A stretch of 64,000 bases of DNA from Alphaproteobacteria bacterium (GTDB taxonomy: Bacteria > Pseudomonadota > Alphaproteobacteria > Rhodospirillales > Rhodospirillaceae): positions 62,001-126,000 of the forward strand of contig JAURPI010000025.1 of NCBI GenBank assembly GCA_030835385.1. Direction: 5' to 3'. Numbering within the stretch: the first letter of the stretch is position 1; each line of letters opens with the position of its first letter. A program made the translations under genes and the position numbers. Shown piece by piece: positions 8,502-17,843 of this stretch. Under the pieces are notes generated by a model that made no database searches, was not told the origin of the DNA, and was given only the letters and a program-made list of their open reading frames with translations.

Positions 8502-9806
8502 ATGTCGGTGATGCAGATCGTGTATTGGCTCGCGATTCTAGGTGTCTTCTCGTTCCTCTATTGGCTAGGGGCAAAACGGGCAGTCACTCTGTGGGTGCGT
8601 GTGCTCTCCGCATTGGTTGTTGGGATCGTTGCCGGTTTTATATTTGGTGACGCCGTTGAAACCATAAAGTGGGTCGGCGATCTTTTTGTGCGTCTCATAC
8701 GGATGTTGGTTGTTCCAATTATTTTTACGACATTGGTCGCAGGGCTATTGTCGATGGGCGACCCCAAAAAGCTTGGCTCCATCGGTAGTAAGGCCGTCAT
8801 TCTTTATATGATGACGACTGCGGTTGCGATTTGTATTGGATTGTTTCTCGGCGTCGTCTTTCAGCCGGGCATCGGAATCGAGCTGGCAGCGGTGTCGTCC
8901 CAAGGTGTGCAACCGGCCGCTGCGGTTGTTGATCGATTCCTCGGCATTATCCCAACCAATCCTGTAGCGGCACTTGCCGAGGGCGATGTCCTCGCGATCA
9001 TCGTGTTTTCTCTGTTGTTTGGAACTGGCATTGTGCTGGCGGGAGACAAAGGTCGACCTGTAGGTGATGCTATTACATCAGCCGCTGAAGCTATGCTGAA
9101 GGTGGCTCACATTGTTATGGAGCTCGCACCCTATGGTGTCTTCGCCTTGGTTGCCTGGGTAGCAGGGACGATGGGCACCGAAACCATCCTTAAATTGCTC
9201 ACACTGGTCATTATTGTTTACGTGGCCTGTGTGCTTCATGCGGTTCTTGTTTATGGCGGGCTCATAAAGTTTTTTCTCAAACTGCCTTCGGTTCGATTCT
9301 TCCGAGGCATTATTGATGCCCAAGCCGTTGCTTATTCGACAGCGTCGAGTTCAGCCACTCTGCCGGTGACCCTAACCTGTGTTGAGGAGAATTTAGGTGT
9401 CAAACCCAGTGTTGCATCTTCCGTATTACCCCTAGGGGCAACAATAAATATGGATGGGACTGCGCTTTATCTAGGTGTTGTCGCAGTGTTCTCAGCCCAA
9501 GTATTTGGTATCGATTTGGCGATGACAGACTATGTCATGATTGCCGTAACGGTGACGCTCGCTTCTATTGGCACGGCGGGTGTTCCCTCTGCCTCACTCT
9601 TTCTTCTCTCCACCATTTTGCCGGTGATCGGCATAAGCGTCGAACAGACAGCTTTGATCGTCGGACTCATTTTGCCGATTGATCGAATACTCGATATGGC
9701 GCGCACAACGGTAAACGTCAGTGGAGACGCTGCCGTCGCCGTGACCGTCGGTAAGCTGGAAGGGGAGTTGGACGAAGAAACGTTCCGGAAAGTGGCGACA
9801 GTCTAG
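8502..9806 (+). CDS. Dicarboxylate/amino acid:cation symporter (DAACS family)
   Basis: 434 residues, about eight membrane segments plus two re-entrant hairpins. The serine-rich tip of hairpin 1 (T-A-S-S-S-A-T-L-P) and the cation-site motif N-M-D-G-T-A-L-Y are both intact, so the transporter looks functional. The family moves glutamate, aspartate or C4-dicarboxylates with Na+ or H+. An AAGGAGAAGG site precedes the ATG. It is followed convergently, 7 bp away, by the RraA-like gene, whose family makes or uses pyruvate/oxaloacetate-type acids. The substrate cannot be told from the sequence. Confidence 0.88.
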   Translation: MSVMQIVYWLAILGVFSFLYWLGAKRAVTLWVRVLSALVVGIVAGFIFGDAVETIKWVGDLFVRLIRMLVVPIIFTTLVAGLLSMGDPKKLGSIGSKAVILYMMTTAVAICIGLFLGVVFQPGIGIELAAVSSQGVQPAAAVVDRFLGIIPTNPVAALAEGDVLAIIVFSLLFGTGIVLAGDKGRPVGDAITSAAEAMLKVAHIVMELAPYGVFALVAWVAGTMGTETILKLLTLVIIVYVACVLHAVLVYGGLIKFFLKLPSVRFFRGIIDAQAVAYSTASSSATLPVTLTCVEENLGVKPSVASSVLPLGATINMDGTALYLGVVAVFSAQVFGIDLAMTDYVMIAVTVTLASIGTAGVPSASLFLLSTILPVIGISVEQTALIVGLILPIDRILDMARTTVNVSGDAAVAVTVGKLEGELDEETFRKVATV

Positions 9807-9813
9807 GCAAAAC

Positions 9814-10443
9814 TTACGAAGGGCGGCGATTGCCTGACTCAGCAAGAATCTCGGCCAGAGGCGTTCCAGACTTGATCCGCTCGTTGCGGCTCTGTTCATC
9901 AGCGCGCAGTCTTGCCGCCTCATTGAGAACATCGTCGACGTCAGCGGCAGGGATGACGACGACGCCGTCTGCATCAGCACATACGAAGTCGCCTGGTTGG
10001 ATGACAATATCACCAATGACAATATCTACGTTCGTTTCACCGGGCTGCCCTTTTGTTGATCCACGCAAAGATAATCCGGCAGAAAATACAGGGAAGCCGG
10101 ACGCGACAATCGCGTCGATGTCTCTAACGGCGCCGTTTGTGACGCACCCAGCTATACCTTTGACCTGACTGGCGAAGGTCGCAGTTTCGCCCCACATTGC
10201 TGTGCGCGGAGGGCCGCCACAGTCGATGATGATGACGTCCCCGGGCTCGGCTTGATCAACTGACCGAGTTACGGCGGTGTTATCGCCAAGAGGGCAGCGG
10301 ACGGTAAAGGCTGGTCCGACAACACACGCGTTTGGCACAACACGATGAATAATCGGTGGTAAGTCGCAAGGTTTCGATGTTGCTTCCGACAATGTTGCTG
10401 TCGGCAGTTCCTTCAGTGCAGCAATTATCTCTTGTTGAGTCAA
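9814..10443 (-). CDS. RraA-like protein (4-hydroxy-4-methyl-2-oxoglutarate aldolase family)
   Basis: 209 residues of the RraA/HMG-aldolase fold: A-T-L-S-E-A near the N-terminus, G-P-A-F-T-V, then G-D-V-I-I-I-D-C-G-G and G-C-V-T-N-G-A-V-R-D-I, and C-A-D-A-D-G-V-V-V-I-P. The G..G..R-D pattern fits members with class II pyruvate aldolase or oxaloacetate decarboxylase activity, rather than only the RNase E inhibitor role of E. coli RraA. The start is a TTG at 10443 with AGGA 8 bases before it; no in-frame ATG gives a full domain. It converges on the symporter gene. Confidence 0.8.
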   Translation of the reverse strand: MTQQEIIAALKELPTATLSEATSKPCDLPPIIHRVVPNACVVGPAFTVRCPLGDNTAVTRSVDQAEPGDVIIIDCGGPPRTAMWGETATFASQVKGIAGCVTNGAVRDIDAIVASGFPVFSAGLSLRGSTKGQPGETNVDIVIGDIVIQPGDFVCADADGVVVIPAADVDDVLNEAARLRADEQSRNERIKSGTPLAEILAESGNRRPS

Positions 10444-10785
10444 CGGAACATCCTTTCCCTATCGCAATGGTATCGTGCAGCCCAAGGTATGAGGTTTTTC
10501 AAGCGTCTCATGCTCCGGCAATTTTGACTCTGCCGTAAAGATGGGCGACCTCACAGAACTCAAAAAAAGCTAATCTAATCAAAGATCATTATGTGCTCGT
10601 TCACATAAGTCTCTGATTGTATTGGTGATACATGGTTATTTGCTGACATCGTCCGGACAGTGAGAGTGCCCTAAAACAGGGGCGGTTCCTCTCTACTTAT
10701 ATGTCAATATAGGTCGAAGTTCGACGGTAAGTTCACTGCTATGCTTTTATTGCGGTATTTCGATTAACAATGGGGAGAAGAGGTC
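10444..10785. promoter_or_regulatory. 342-bp divergent gap between the RraA-like and ThDP-enzyme genes
   Basis: AT-rich sequence that must hold promoters for both divergent genes. It contains one perfect inverted repeat (10589-10608, listed separately) and a weaker CCCT-AAAAC-AGGG hairpin near 10670. No reading frame in it looks like a protein. I could not fix a -10/-35 pair with confidence. Confidence 0.5.
10589..10608. promoter_or_regulatory. Perfect inverted repeat, candidate operator
   Basis: TTATGTG and CACATAA, two perfect 7-bp half-sites separated by CTCGTT, centred about 190 bp upstream of the ThDP-enzyme start and 155 bp upstream of the RraA-like start. The geometry suits a dimeric regulator, but no regulator gene is adjacent to name it. 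Confidence 0.4.
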
Positions 10786-12798
10786 ATGGTGTCATCACCA
10801 GAGAAATCTAAATCCGAGGTCGGCCGTAGAAACTTCCTAAAGACTGCGGTCGTTGCCGGTGCCGCAACCACGCTACCAGACGAAGTCAGCGCCGCCGACT
10901 CTCCAACGCAGGCGATAAAGTCTGATGCGCAAACCAAGCGTGGACTGGCAGCACCCAGCACTGAACAAATGAATATGGAGGCTTCAACGCCCGACCAGTT
11001 GGCAGAGGCGTCTTCTGAGCAATTGGCTTCAAGTAATAGTGCCGATACGGCGAGTTCGTTCGGATCTGACTTCATGATAGATGTCATGAAATCCCTCGAT
11101 CTTGACTACGTCTTTTCTAATCCCGGTTCCAGCTTTCTCGGATTGCACGAGTCCATCACCGTCTACGGTGGCAACTCAAAGCCAGAATTCATAACGTGCA
11201 TGCATGAAGAGTCTGCTGCGGCTATGGCGAATGGGTATTACAAGGCGGCCTTGAAGCCAGCTGCGATCATGTGTCATGGCACCGTTGGCCTGCAGCACGC
11301 TGCGATGAATATTTACAATGCCTGGTGTGATCGCGTGCCTCTTATAGCCATTTTGGGTAACACCATAGATGCCGCAGATCGAATGGGTGGGACAACGTGG
11401 CGTCATTCAGCTCAGGACCCCGCGGCCATGGTCCGCGACTTTACTAAGTGGGATGATCAACCGGCTTCGTTGCAGGCCTTTGCAGAGTCTATGGTGCGAG
11501 GTTGGAAAATCTCGACGACTCCTCCAATGGAACCGATCGCACTTACGGTCGATAGTACTTTGCAAGAAATGAAGGTGGATGATCGAGACGGGTTAGCAAT
11601 TCCTAAGTTCACTCCGTCAGAGCCACCTCAAGGTGAGCGCGGTGCTGTGCGCGAAACAGCTGGGTTGCTCGTAGATGCTGAATCCCCGGTCATTATTGCC
11701 GACCGTCTCGCCCGAACTCCCGAAGGCATGAGTTTATTGGTTGAACTGGCTGAGTTGTTGAATGCGCCTGTGATCGACATCGCGAGCCGTCAGAATATGC
11801 CGACCAAACACTACCTCAATCAAACACGCCAAAGTGGACGCCTCATTTCTCAGGCCGATCTCATTCTTGGGTTAGAGGTCACCGATTTTTGGGGTCAAAT
11901 TAATTCCGTTAACCGCGCAGAGATGACCAGTGAGCCGAGGGTAAAAGAGGGTGTTAAGCTGATTACCATTAGCGTCAACGACCTCTACATGAAGTCCAAT
12001 TATCAGGATTTTCAGCGCTATGCCCCGGTCGATATTTCGATTTCTGGTGATGCCGAGGCAACCCTACCGGTTTTGATCGAAGAAGTTAAAGAGGCGATGA
12101 GCCGTAGCCGCAGACGCACTCTTTCCCAGAAGGAAAAAATGTTCCGTAAAATGCATGCGGACTCTTTCGAAGAGTCTCGTCAGCTCGCCGCTTCGGGGTG
12201 GAACTCCAGTCCGGTGAGTACGGCTCGCATGTGCATGGAACTTTATGAGCAAATCAAAACTGAAGACTGGGCGCTGGTCTCTGTCGGAGCGTCGGAGCGC
12301 TTCGTCAGTTCTTGGCCGCACCGGTTATGGGATATTGATGAACATTATCGCTACCTCGGAATTGGCGCCGGTGGTGGCGTTGGATACGGCTTACCCGCTG
12401 CCGTTGGCGCAGCCCTAGCAAACAAGGAGCTTGGGCGCTTTTCGGTCAACATTCAGTGTGATGGTGACTTTATGTATGCAAATGGTGCGCTTTGGACAGC
12501 CGCTCATCACCGCATACCGCTCCTAACTGTGATGCACAACAATCGTGCTTATGCACAGGAGACTATGTTGGTTCAGGGGACGGCTAACCGCCGCAAGCGA
12601 GGTGTTGATAAGGCGCCGATCGGCACAGTTATACAAGATCCGAACATTGATTACGCCAAGCTGGCGGAGGGAATGGGGGTGTGGTCGGCCGGCCCGATTG
12701 AAGACCCTGAAGATCTTCGGCCTGCACTTATTGATGCGGTTAAAGTCGTCAAGTCCGGCTATCCGGCACTGGTCGATGTCGTAACCCAAATGCGATAG
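10786..12798 (+). CDS. Tat-exported thiamine-diphosphate-dependent enzyme
   Basis: 670 residues. The N-terminus has a twin-arginine leader (G-R-R-N-F-L-K at 13-19, hydrophobic stretch, then V-S-A|A-D near 36), followed by about 50 low-complexity Ser/Ala/Glu residues. From about 92 the fold is that of acetolactate synthase/benzoylformate decarboxylase enzymes: N-P-G-S-S at 112-116, the probable cofactor-activating Glu141 in M-H-E-E-S-A-A-A-M-A, a central domain, and the ThDP/Mg motif from C-D-G-D (558-561) to N-N (585-586). Such enzymes cleave or join 2-oxo acids and are nearly always cytosolic; a Tat leader implies folded export with cofactor bound. A cytochrome c gene starts 11 bp downstream. 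The substrate is unknown. The leader and the neighbour are seen; periplasmic oxidation is inference. Confidence 0.85.
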   Translation: MVSSPEKSKSEVGRRNFLKTAVVAGAATTLPDEVSAADSPTQAIKSDAQTKRGLAAPSTEQMNMEASTPDQLAEASSEQLASSNSADTASSFGSDFMIDVMKSLDLDYVFSNPGSSFLGLHESITVYGGNSKPEFITCMHEESAAAMANGYYKAALKPAAIMCHGTVGLQHAAMNIYNAWCDRVPLIAILGNTIDAADRMGGTTWRHSAQDPAAMVRDFTKWDDQPASLQAFAESMVRGWKISTTPPMEPIALTVDSTLQEMKVDDRDGLAIPKFTPSEPPQGERGAVRETAGLLVDAESPVIIADRLARTPEGMSLLVELAELLNAPVIDIASRQNMPTKHYLNQTRQSGRLISQADLILGLEVTDFWGQINSVNRAEMTSEPRVKEGVKLITISVNDLYMKSNYQDFQRYAPVDISISGDAEATLPVLIEEVKEAMSRSRRRTLSQKEKMFRKMHADSFEESRQLAASGWNSSPVSTARMCMELYEQIKTEDWALVSVGASERFVSSWPHRLWDIDEHYRYLGIGAGGGVGYGLPAAVGAALANKELGRFSVNIQCDGDFMYANGALWTAAHHRIPLLTVMHNNRAYAQETMLVQGTANRRKRGVDKAPIGTVIQDPNIDYAKLAEGMGVWSAGPIEDPEDLRPALIDAVKVVKSGYPALVDVVTQMR

Positions 12799-12809
12799 GA
12801 GAGTTGACC

Positions 12810-13175
12810 ATGAAGATTACAGATCTAGCGAATACTCTAACCTTCTTGTGCTTGTTTGGTGCCAAATTTGCTGTAGCCCAAGACATTTCTATTGAACGCG
12901 GTGAGCAGACCTATATGCGTGTCGGGTGTTACGAATGTCATGGCACGGACGGAAAAGGTAACGAAGCTGGCCCGCCGCTTACGCCGGACACCTTGCCCCC
13001 AGAAGCCATCGCAAATTTTGTTCGTTTTAGCCCCGGACGTATGCCTGTCTATCCAGAAGAGATTCTATCTGACGCTGAGATTGCTGACATCGTTGCCTAT
13101 CTTGAGTCAGTGAAGCCTTCGCCTGACGCGGACAGCATTGATATTTTGAGAGCGTTGGTGTCCGAAGAAAATTGA
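12810..13175 (+). CDS. Small periplasmic c-type cytochrome
   Basis: 121 residues: a signal peptide ending A-V-A-Q near 24, then a single haem c site C-Y-E-C-H at 40-44 and a later M-P (G-R-M-P-V-Y-P) that would supply the distal Met. The S-D-A-E-I-A-D-I-V-A-Y-L helix is the usual C-terminal helix of class I cytochromes c. The ATG at 12810 is chosen because AGGAG lies 8-9 bases upstream; it follows the ThDP enzyme by 11 bp and must share its transcript. By position it is the likely electron partner of that enzyme. The last 25 residues are an acidic tail with no haem role. Confidence 0.88.
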   Translation: MKITDLANTLTFLCLFGAKFAVAQDISIERGEQTYMRVGCYECHGTDGKGNEAGPPLTPDTLPPEAIANFVRFSPGRMPVYPEEILSDAEIADIVAYLESVKPSPDADSIDILRALVSEEN

Positions 13176-13249
13176 TATGTGTGAGGCGTTGTAGAACGAT
13201 AAGAGAGAGTGTCGATCGGCAAAGTTTTTGGGCTATGGGTTGGTGAGAA

Positions 13250-13323
13250 TGGCTGGGGGACGTGGATTCGAACCACGACCGGCGGAGTCAGAGTCCGCAG
13301 TTCTACCGTTAAACTATCCCCCA
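13250..13323 (-). tRNA. tRNA-Gln (anticodon CUG)
   Basis: On the minus strand the sequence folds as a full cloverleaf: acceptor TGGGGGA with TCCCCCA, a D arm, the anticodon stem GCGGA/TCCGC around loop CTCTGAC (anticodon CTG at 13289-13291), and a T arm with GGTTCGAATCC. The discriminator is G and CCA is encoded at 13250-13252. It reads CAG codons. It stands alone between the cytochrome and hydrolase genes. Confidence 0.95.
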
Positions 13324-13543
13324 CTAGGGTCGAGTACTGAGACAATATAATGTGAGACCAGCCAATTCGCACGGGCAATTTTCACTTCGCACCTCGCCGC
13401 CAGCAGCGAAAGCAGTGTATCCAAGGCCTTCGTTTTGTTTCTAGTCCGCAGTCATGTGGCTGTAGCGCCTTGATGAGTGCACCTATTTGGATCATTGTTT
13501 TTGGGCTGGTTTTTTCTCCGTAAGGTTTGCAAAGCGATACGCC

Positions 13544-14389
13544 ATGACCTCACAGGATTCACACCTTGATCTCAAGTACTGGCGTCCCCATCCGGGCGTA
13601 AAGCGCCGTTTCGTCGATTGGGCGGACCGTCAGCTGCATGTGCGTGTAAAGAGTCCCACTTCTCCCTCTGACCATACCCCGCTCTATTGCATTCACCAGA
13701 GCCCGTCTTCAAGCGTAGCGATGGCGGCTATTGTCGCAGCCATGGGAGAAAACCGTCCCTGCGCGGCGGGTGACACGCCTGGCTTTGGGGAGTCGGATCC
13801 ACCCACCAGTCCGCCCGAGATTAAAGACTACGCCGCAGCCCATCGAGCGATGATAGATGCTCTAGGCTGGGCCGGTCCGGTGGACGTTATGGGGTTTTTC
13901 ACAGGATCAAAGATTGCGTTGTCTCTCGCCTTGTCTCAACCGCAGAAAATTAGACGAGTCATTTTGCTTGGTGCGTCTTTGTATACGGATGCTGAATTAG
14001 AAAAGGAGCGCACCACCTATAAGCCAGACGAATACGATTGGGATGCGGGACACTTAATGAAGTGGTGGTCTCATTTAAAAAGAGGTGCCCAGCAGCCGTA
14101 TCCATTATCTCTGTTCGCCCGACATTTCGCTGAAATACAGCGCGGTGGACCTGAGTCTTGGTGGGGCCACAAGGCTGCCTTTAACGTCGATTTACGCGAA
14201 TGGTTGCCCAGCGTGAGCCAGCCCACGATGGTTTTCTGTACAGCAGACCCGCAGGGACAGAAGTCGGTCGCGGCTGTGGACCTGCTTCCAAATGGACGGC
14301 GGGTTGACCTTCCATACATGGGGCAGGGCCTGTTGGATCTGCACACGGATGAGGTTTGTACGCACATTCATTCCTTCCTCGATACGTGA
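13544..14389 (+). CDS. Alpha/beta-fold hydrolase-like protein with an altered nucleophile elbow
   Basis: 281 residues with the alpha/beta-hydrolase order: L-Y-C-I-H-Q-S-P (oxyanion strand, 47-54), D-T-P-G-F-G-E-S-D (77-85), the elbow at 117-121, a cap region and a C-terminal L-D-L-H-T. The elbow reads G-F-F-T-G, so the position normally held by Ser, Asp or Cys is Phe119. Either catalysis uses another residue or the protein is not a hydrolase. Related proteins with G-Y-H-T-G elbows exist, so this may be a diverged subfamily and not decay. The ATG at 13544 gives the natural start; upstream residues from 13487 are unlikely. No operon partner is evident. Confidence 0.75.
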   Translation: MTSQDSHLDLKYWRPHPGVKRRFVDWADRQLHVRVKSPTSPSDHTPLYCIHQSPSSSVAMAAIVAAMGENRPCAAGDTPGFGESDPPTSPPEIKDYAAAHRAMIDALGWAGPVDVMGFFTGSKIALSLALSQPQKIRRVILLGASLYTDAELEKERTTYKPDEYDWDAGHLMKWWSHLKRGAQQPYPLSLFARHFAEIQRGGPESWWGHKAAFNVDLREWLPSVSQPTMVFCTADPQGQKSVAAVDLLPNGRRVDLPYMGQGLLDLHTDEVCTHIHSFLDT

Positions 14390-14499
14390 GTTCAGGTATC
14401 CGATCTTGCCGCGCCCTCTAAAGCAGCGGTACGATGCTGTATGACGACAACTCTGCAGCCTGAGGACAAAGAAGGCGCAGTTGTATAGAGAGGAATTCC

Positions 14500-15552
14500 G
14501 TGGCCCGTTCGCATACACGCGGGGGTAAACGGTCGAGCGAACCGTTTGAGAGGGGACGTAGCCGCCCCGAAGCTGTTCTTGCCGCAGTGGATCTGGGCAC
14601 GAACAACTGCCGCATGCTCGTGGCTCATCCTAGAGACCAAGATTTTGCGGTGGTTGATTCATTCTCACGCATTACTCGTCTCGGCGAAGGTTTGAGTGCT
14701 TCGGGTCAGTTATCCAAATCGGCAATGGATCGGACGATAGAAGCCCTAAAGTGTTGCGCTGAGAAGATGGATAAATGTGGCGTCACAATTTCGCGCAATG
14801 TGGCGACAGAAGCGTGCCGTCGGGCTGAAAATTGCGACTCTTTTATTGATCGTGTGCACGATGAAACTGGAATTGCTTTAGAGATCATTTCCGCTGATGA
14901 AGAGGCGGGTCTTGCTTTGAAGGGATGCTCGTCCCTGATCGATCCAACAATACCCTATACGGTGATTTTTGATATCGGTGGCGGAAGCACGGAAGTATTG
15001 TTCGTGCGCGTCGATGATGCAGCGTCCATGGAGATACTTGGATGTATGTCGATGCCACTTGGTGTTGTCACTGTCGCAGAAGATTGCGGAGGTGGTGACT
15101 TGTGCGAACGCACTTATGAAGAGGTTGCCATTCGGGTGGAGCGACTACTTGCTCCGTTTGAGCACCAACATGATATTCGTGCTCGCGTCGAAGCCGGTGA
15201 AGCGCAGATGATCGGTACCTCTGGCACCGTCACAACTCTTGGCGGTATTCATCTCGGTCTACCGCGGTATGACAGGACGGCGGTCGATGGGATAACCCTC
15301 GACTTTGAAACGCTCACCGGACACAGCCGGTCGCTGTGTGAGATGAGCTTGCAACAACGAGCATCAGAACCCTGTATCGGCTGGCAGCGCGCCGACTTGG
15401 TGTTGGGCGGCTGCGCAATTCTAGAAGCCATATGCCGATTGTGGCCGGTCGGAAAGCTGCGTGTGGCTGATCGAGGGCTGCGCGAAGGAATGCTCATGGA
15501 TATGCTGAACAGGTCGCGTGGGTCAGCACATGCTTCTGTGTCCGCCGGTTGA
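14500..15552 (+). CDS. ppx: Ppx/GppA-type phosphatase
   Basis: 350 residues of the actin-like exopolyphosphatase/pppGpp phosphatase family. The phosphate-1 loop D-L-G-T-N-N-C-R-M-L and phosphate-2 loop D-I-G-G-G-S-T-E-V are both intact, as is I-G-T-S-G-T-V-T-T. The length matches short forms lacking the C-terminal HD-like domain of E. coli Ppx (about 500 residues). It would release phosphate from polyphosphate or pppGpp in the cytosol. The GTG at 14500 has AGAGGA upstream. It lies 18 bp before rlmE on the same strand. Whether it prefers polyphosphate or pppGpp cannot be read. Confidence 0.85.
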   Translation: MARSHTRGGKRSSEPFERGRSRPEAVLAAVDLGTNNCRMLVAHPRDQDFAVVDSFSRITRLGEGLSASGQLSKSAMDRTIEALKCCAEKMDKCGVTISRNVATEACRRAENCDSFIDRVHDETGIALEIISADEEAGLALKGCSSLIDPTIPYTVIFDIGGGSTEVLFVRVDDAASMEILGCMSMPLGVVTVAEDCGGGDLCERTYEEVAIRVERLLAPFEHQHDIRARVEAGEAQMIGTSGTVTTLGGIHLGLPRYDRTAVDGITLDFETLTGHSRSLCEMSLQQRASEPCIGWQRADLVLGGCAILEAICRLWPVGKLRVADRGLREGMLMDMLNRSRGSAHASVSAG

Positions 15553-15570
15553 ATAGGGCAGTTTCACGCC

Positions 15571-16266
15571 ATGGTAAAAAAACGAGGGTCCTCGGCAAAG
15601 CCAGGGGGCGGCAGTGGGCGCGGCCTAAGTGTCAGAGTTAAAACAGCCCGGGGCCGTAAATCATCATCAACGCGCTGGCTAAAGCGGCAACTCAACGATC
15701 CCTATGTACGCCAAGCTCAAGCTGCTGGATATCGGTCTCGCGCGGCGTTCAAGCTGATTGAGTTGGATGACAAATATAAGATTCTAAGAAAGGGCGCGCG
15801 TATCATCGATCTCGGAGCTGCTCCCGGCGGGTGGACGCAGATTGCGCTTGAGCGAGTTGGTGCAAAAGGCGAGGTTGTCGCCCTTGATATCCGAGAATGG
15901 GAAGAGGTGGCAGGTGCCACCTGCATGACATTCGATTTTATGGATCCAGATGCGCCTGAACGTCTAAAGGAAGCTCTCGGCGGGCCAGTCGATGTCGTGT
16001 TGTCTGATATGGCGGCCCCGGCCATGGGGCATTCTCAGACGGATCACCTTCGTATTGTAGCGCTCATGGAGGCGGCCTGGGCTTTTGCCGAAGAAGTGCT
16101 GGCCCCTGGGGGTGCTTTTGTCTGCAAGGTTTTCCAAGGTGGGACCGAAGGCAACTTGCTCAAGACCATGAAAGCCCGCTGCACTAAGGTTGCTCACGCC
16201 AAACCGCCGTCTAGCCGCAAAGAATCGGCGGAAATGTACGTTGTTGCCATGGGATTTAAAGAATAG
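15571..16266 (+). CDS. rlmE: 23S rRNA (uridine-2552-2'-O)-methyltransferase RlmE (FtsJ/RrmJ)
   Basis: 231 residues. It methylates the ribose of U2552 in the A-loop of 23S rRNA during large-subunit assembly, using S-adenosylmethionine. The K-D-K-E catalytic tetrad is visible: Lys in R-A-A-F-K-L-I-E, Asp in L-S-D-M-A-A-P, Lys in C-K-V-F-Q-G and Glu in S-A-E-M-Y-V-V. The SAM loop is D-L-G-A-A-P-G-G-W. The first 40 residues are a basic Lys/Arg/Ser-rich tail often seen in alphaproteobacterial versions. It follows the ppx gene by 18 bp. Confidence 0.93.
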   Translation: MVKKRGSSAKPGGGSGRGLSVRVKTARGRKSSSTRWLKRQLNDPYVRQAQAAGYRSRAAFKLIELDDKYKILRKGARIIDLGAAPGGWTQIALERVGAKGEVVALDIREWEEVAGATCMTFDFMDPDAPERLKEALGGPVDVVLSDMAAPAMGHSQTDHLRIVALMEAAWAFAEEVLAPGGAFVCKVFQGGTEGNLLKTMKARCTKVAHAKPPSSRKESAEMYVVAMGFKE

Positions 16267-16316
16267 ACCGAAACACCAATTCGGTGCCTTGAGGGGCGCA
16301 AAGAAGTGTGCGATAA

Positions 16317-17810
<1,494 letters not shown>

Positions 17811-17843
17811 GCCGGCACGTCAGCTGATACGGAAATTCTGCAT

